Assembly (NCBI GenBank): GCA_016218905.1
Contig: JACRCS010000973.1
Location: forward strand, 1-5,935
Direction of reading: 5' to 3'
DNA length: 5,935 bases
From: Deltaproteobacteria bacterium
GTDB taxonomy: Bacteria; Desulfobacterota_C; Deferrisomatia; Deferrisomatales; JACRMM01
The notes beneath the pieces were generated by a model. The model searched no databases. It was not told where the DNA came from and saw nothing but the letters and a program-made list of their open reading frames with translations. A program made the translations under genes and the position numbers. Positions 4,683-5,935 of this stretch are shown piece after piece; positions within the stretch are counted from its first letter, which is position 1, and every line of letters begins with the position of its first letter.

Positions 4683-4844
4683 CGGACCGGCAAAGCTGCA
4701 CGATTCAGTTCGCGACGCGGACGCCGAAGGAGACACGCTACTGCTTCTCGGATGTCGGGAAACGGAGGAAGGGAGAGTGATGGAGGAACGGCCAACTCGT
4801 GCCCGCGGCGTCGGTTGCGGATCGACGGCCCTGTTGCGGCTCGG

Positions 4845-5935
4845 TCAAGCCGCGCTGCCTGAGCGTTTTTGCAGCTTCCCTTGCAGGACACGTCGCGAGA
4901 GTCGGAGGAACGATGCAGTGGCTGTCTGGTTGCCGTGATTCTTCTCCAAGGCCCTGCTCACGATCCTCTTGACCAGATCGTCCAAATCGAAGCCCTCTTC
5001 GGGAAGATCGAAAGCGTCCCGGCCGAGCACGAATCCGCCCTCGCAAGGACGGACTCTTTCCAACCCGAACCGCTCGATGAACGAGAGCGCCTCCTCGTCG
5101 ACGCAGTCCCATGGGCCCAGCAGCGCCAGCCTCTCCATGGCGTTCTTCAGCTGACGCACATTGCCCGGCCACGGCAGCGAACTCAGGTAACGTTCCCCGG
5201 CGGATGAGAAGCCCCCGAAGGGCCTTCCACGGCGGGCCGACGCTGAAGCGGCGAACTTCAACGCCAGAGGGAGGATGTCCTCCCTGCGCTCCCTTAGGGG
5301 AGGGATGCGAAGGTGGGCCACGTTCAGACGATAGTAGAGGTCGAGCCGGAAGCGGTCCTCCTGGACCTCCTTGCTGAGGTCCTTGTTCGTGGCGGCGATG
5401 ATTCGGACGTCGATCGGTATCTCCTTCACTCCGCCGACGCGGTAGAGCCTCCGTGACTCCAGAACCCGGAGGAGCTTCACTTGGAGTTCCGCCGGCATCT
5501 CCCCGATCTCGTCCAGGAACACGGTCCCGCCCTGGGCCGCCTCCAGCTTCCCCTCTCGTCCGGACGCAGTGGCGCCCGTGAAGGCGCCCGCCTCGTGCCC
5601 GAAGAGCTCCGCCTCGAAGAGTCCCGGGGCGACAGCGCCGCAGTTGATCGCAACAAAGGGCGTTACGGTCATTCCTTGGGAGAAGTAGTGGATGTAGCGG
5701 GCGATGACATCTTTACCCGTTCCGCTCTCCCCGTCGATCAGGACGGGGAGGGAGCGATCCGAGCTGAACTTCTCGGCCAGCTCGATGACCGCCCGAAACG
5801 CATCGGAGTAGACGAGAACGTCGCCCAGGCCGACCTCCTGGAGGTACGCCTCCCGAAGCTTGTCGGCGCGTCCGCGGACGATCTCTGTCGCCCTCTCGTC
5901 CTGCTTCTGAAACGCGCTGTCCAATTCGAGGTACC
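4845..5935 (-). CDS. Sigma-54-dependent transcriptional activator (AAA+, Fis-type HTH), 5' partial
   Basis: The reading frame enters from the window edge; 362 residues are visible (numbered from the first full codon, Tyr) and the true start is outside. Residues 1-38 look like a helical linker from a missing sensory domain (PAS, GAF or receiver). The AAA+ core follows: Walker A GESGTGK (68-74), the sigma-54 contact loop GAFTGA (116-121) intact, Walker [13 protein letters not shown] (135-146), sensor [10 protein letters not shown] (178-186), and the arginine-finger region [11 protein letters not shown] (195-205). [15 protein letters not shown] marks the lid domain. The C-terminus holds a Fis-like HTH ([21 protein letters not shown], about 334-354), with FLR where LLG is usual. 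It should remodel sigma-54 RNA polymerase to open a -24/-12 promoter. The adjacent tauE promoter is the obvious target; the signal sensed cannot be inferred. Confidence 0.93.
   Translation of the reverse strand, partial: YLELDSAFQKQDERATEIVRGRADKLREAYLQEVGLGDVLVYSDAFRAVIELAEKFSSDRSLPVLIDGESGTGKDVIARYIHYFSQGMTVTPFVAINCGAVAPGLFEAELFGHEAGAFTGATASGREGKLEAAQGGTVFLDEIGEMPAELQVKLLRVLESRRLYRVGGVKEIPIDVRIIAATNKDLSKEVQEDRFRLDLYYRLNVAHLRIPPLRERREDILPLALKFAASASARRGRPFGGFSSAGERYLSSLPWPGNVRQLKNAMERLALLGPWDCVDEEALSFIERFGLERVRPCEGGFVLGRDAFDLPEEGFDLDDLVKRIVSRALEKNHGNQTATASFLRLSRRVLQGKLQKRSGSAA

Larger units (their letters stand above)
4547..4844. other. Regulatory intergenic region between the activator gene and tauE
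   Basis: About 300 bp without a credible gene. ORFs on either strand here (for example 4651-4938 plus and 4631-4891 minus) have no recognisable sequence, and they overlap the 3' end of the activator gene. The region holds the sigma-54 promoter at 4587-4601 and the dyad at 4665-4682. I see no hairpin followed by a T tract downstream of the activator stop, so read-through into tauE is possible. Confidence 0.6.

Noticed and set aside
4651..4938. 95-aa plus-strand ORF between tauE and the activator gene
   Set aside because: Overlaps the 3' end of a well-supported activator gene and has no recognisable sequence.

Overview
The window is GC-rich bacterial DNA with dense, strongly GC3-biased, ATGA-overlapping genes. 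It carries a sigma-54-dependent activator with an apparent -24/-12 promoter nearby, plus remnants of TRAP and tripartite tricarboxylate transporter (TTT) genes. This fits a soil, sediment or groundwater Gram-negative lineage, such as a proteobacterium or an uncultivated phylum like Rokubacteria or Methylomirabilota. The sequence alone does not fix the lineage.

Layout. (1) 2-633, plus strand: a VapBC-type toxin-antitoxin pair, with an AbrB/SpoVT-fold antitoxin (5' end outside the window) overlapping a PIN-domain toxin by ATGA. (2) 685-1682, minus strand, converging on the toxin gene: a compact run of four small ORFs. In transcription order they are a 46-aa ORF beginning inside a perfect 14-bp palindrome, a 99-aa Cys-cluster (DUF6011-like) protein, an 87-aa protein I do not recognise, and a 114-aa minimal nucleotidyltransferase (MNT). 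The first-second and third-fourth junctions are ATGA overlaps, and the second-third junction is a 44-nt overlap. No HEPN partner is visible. (3) 1683-1900: no convincing gene.

(4) 1901-3730: a mosaic bounded by inverted repeats starting TA-GTGTCCCGT. A MITE-like unit of about 120 bp lies at 1901-2019, and a second right end lies at 3683-3730. Between them are broken genes: the start of a probable dctM and the end of a probable dctQ (minus strand), a thiamine-diphosphate (ThDP) enzyme gene with a one-base frameshift and no C-terminal ThDP domain, the C-terminal part of a tctC fused in frame to it, and the first 22-24 codons of a tctB that stops at the repeat. This is a graveyard of carboxylate-transport and ThDP-enzyme genes associated with a small mobile element.

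(5) 3776-4543, minus strand: an intact TauE/SafE-family anion permease. (6) 4544-4844: an intergenic region with a near-perfect sigma-54 promoter facing tauE and a dyad about 100 bp upstream of the predicted start site. (7) 4845-5935, minus strand: a sigma-54-dependent activator with AAA+ and Fis-type HTH domains, its N-terminus outside the window. Regions 5-7 form a plausible regulator-promoter-permease unit. Regions 1 and 2 are two small toxin-antitoxin-like modules placed tail to tail. Region 2 is the best candidate for something undescribed.
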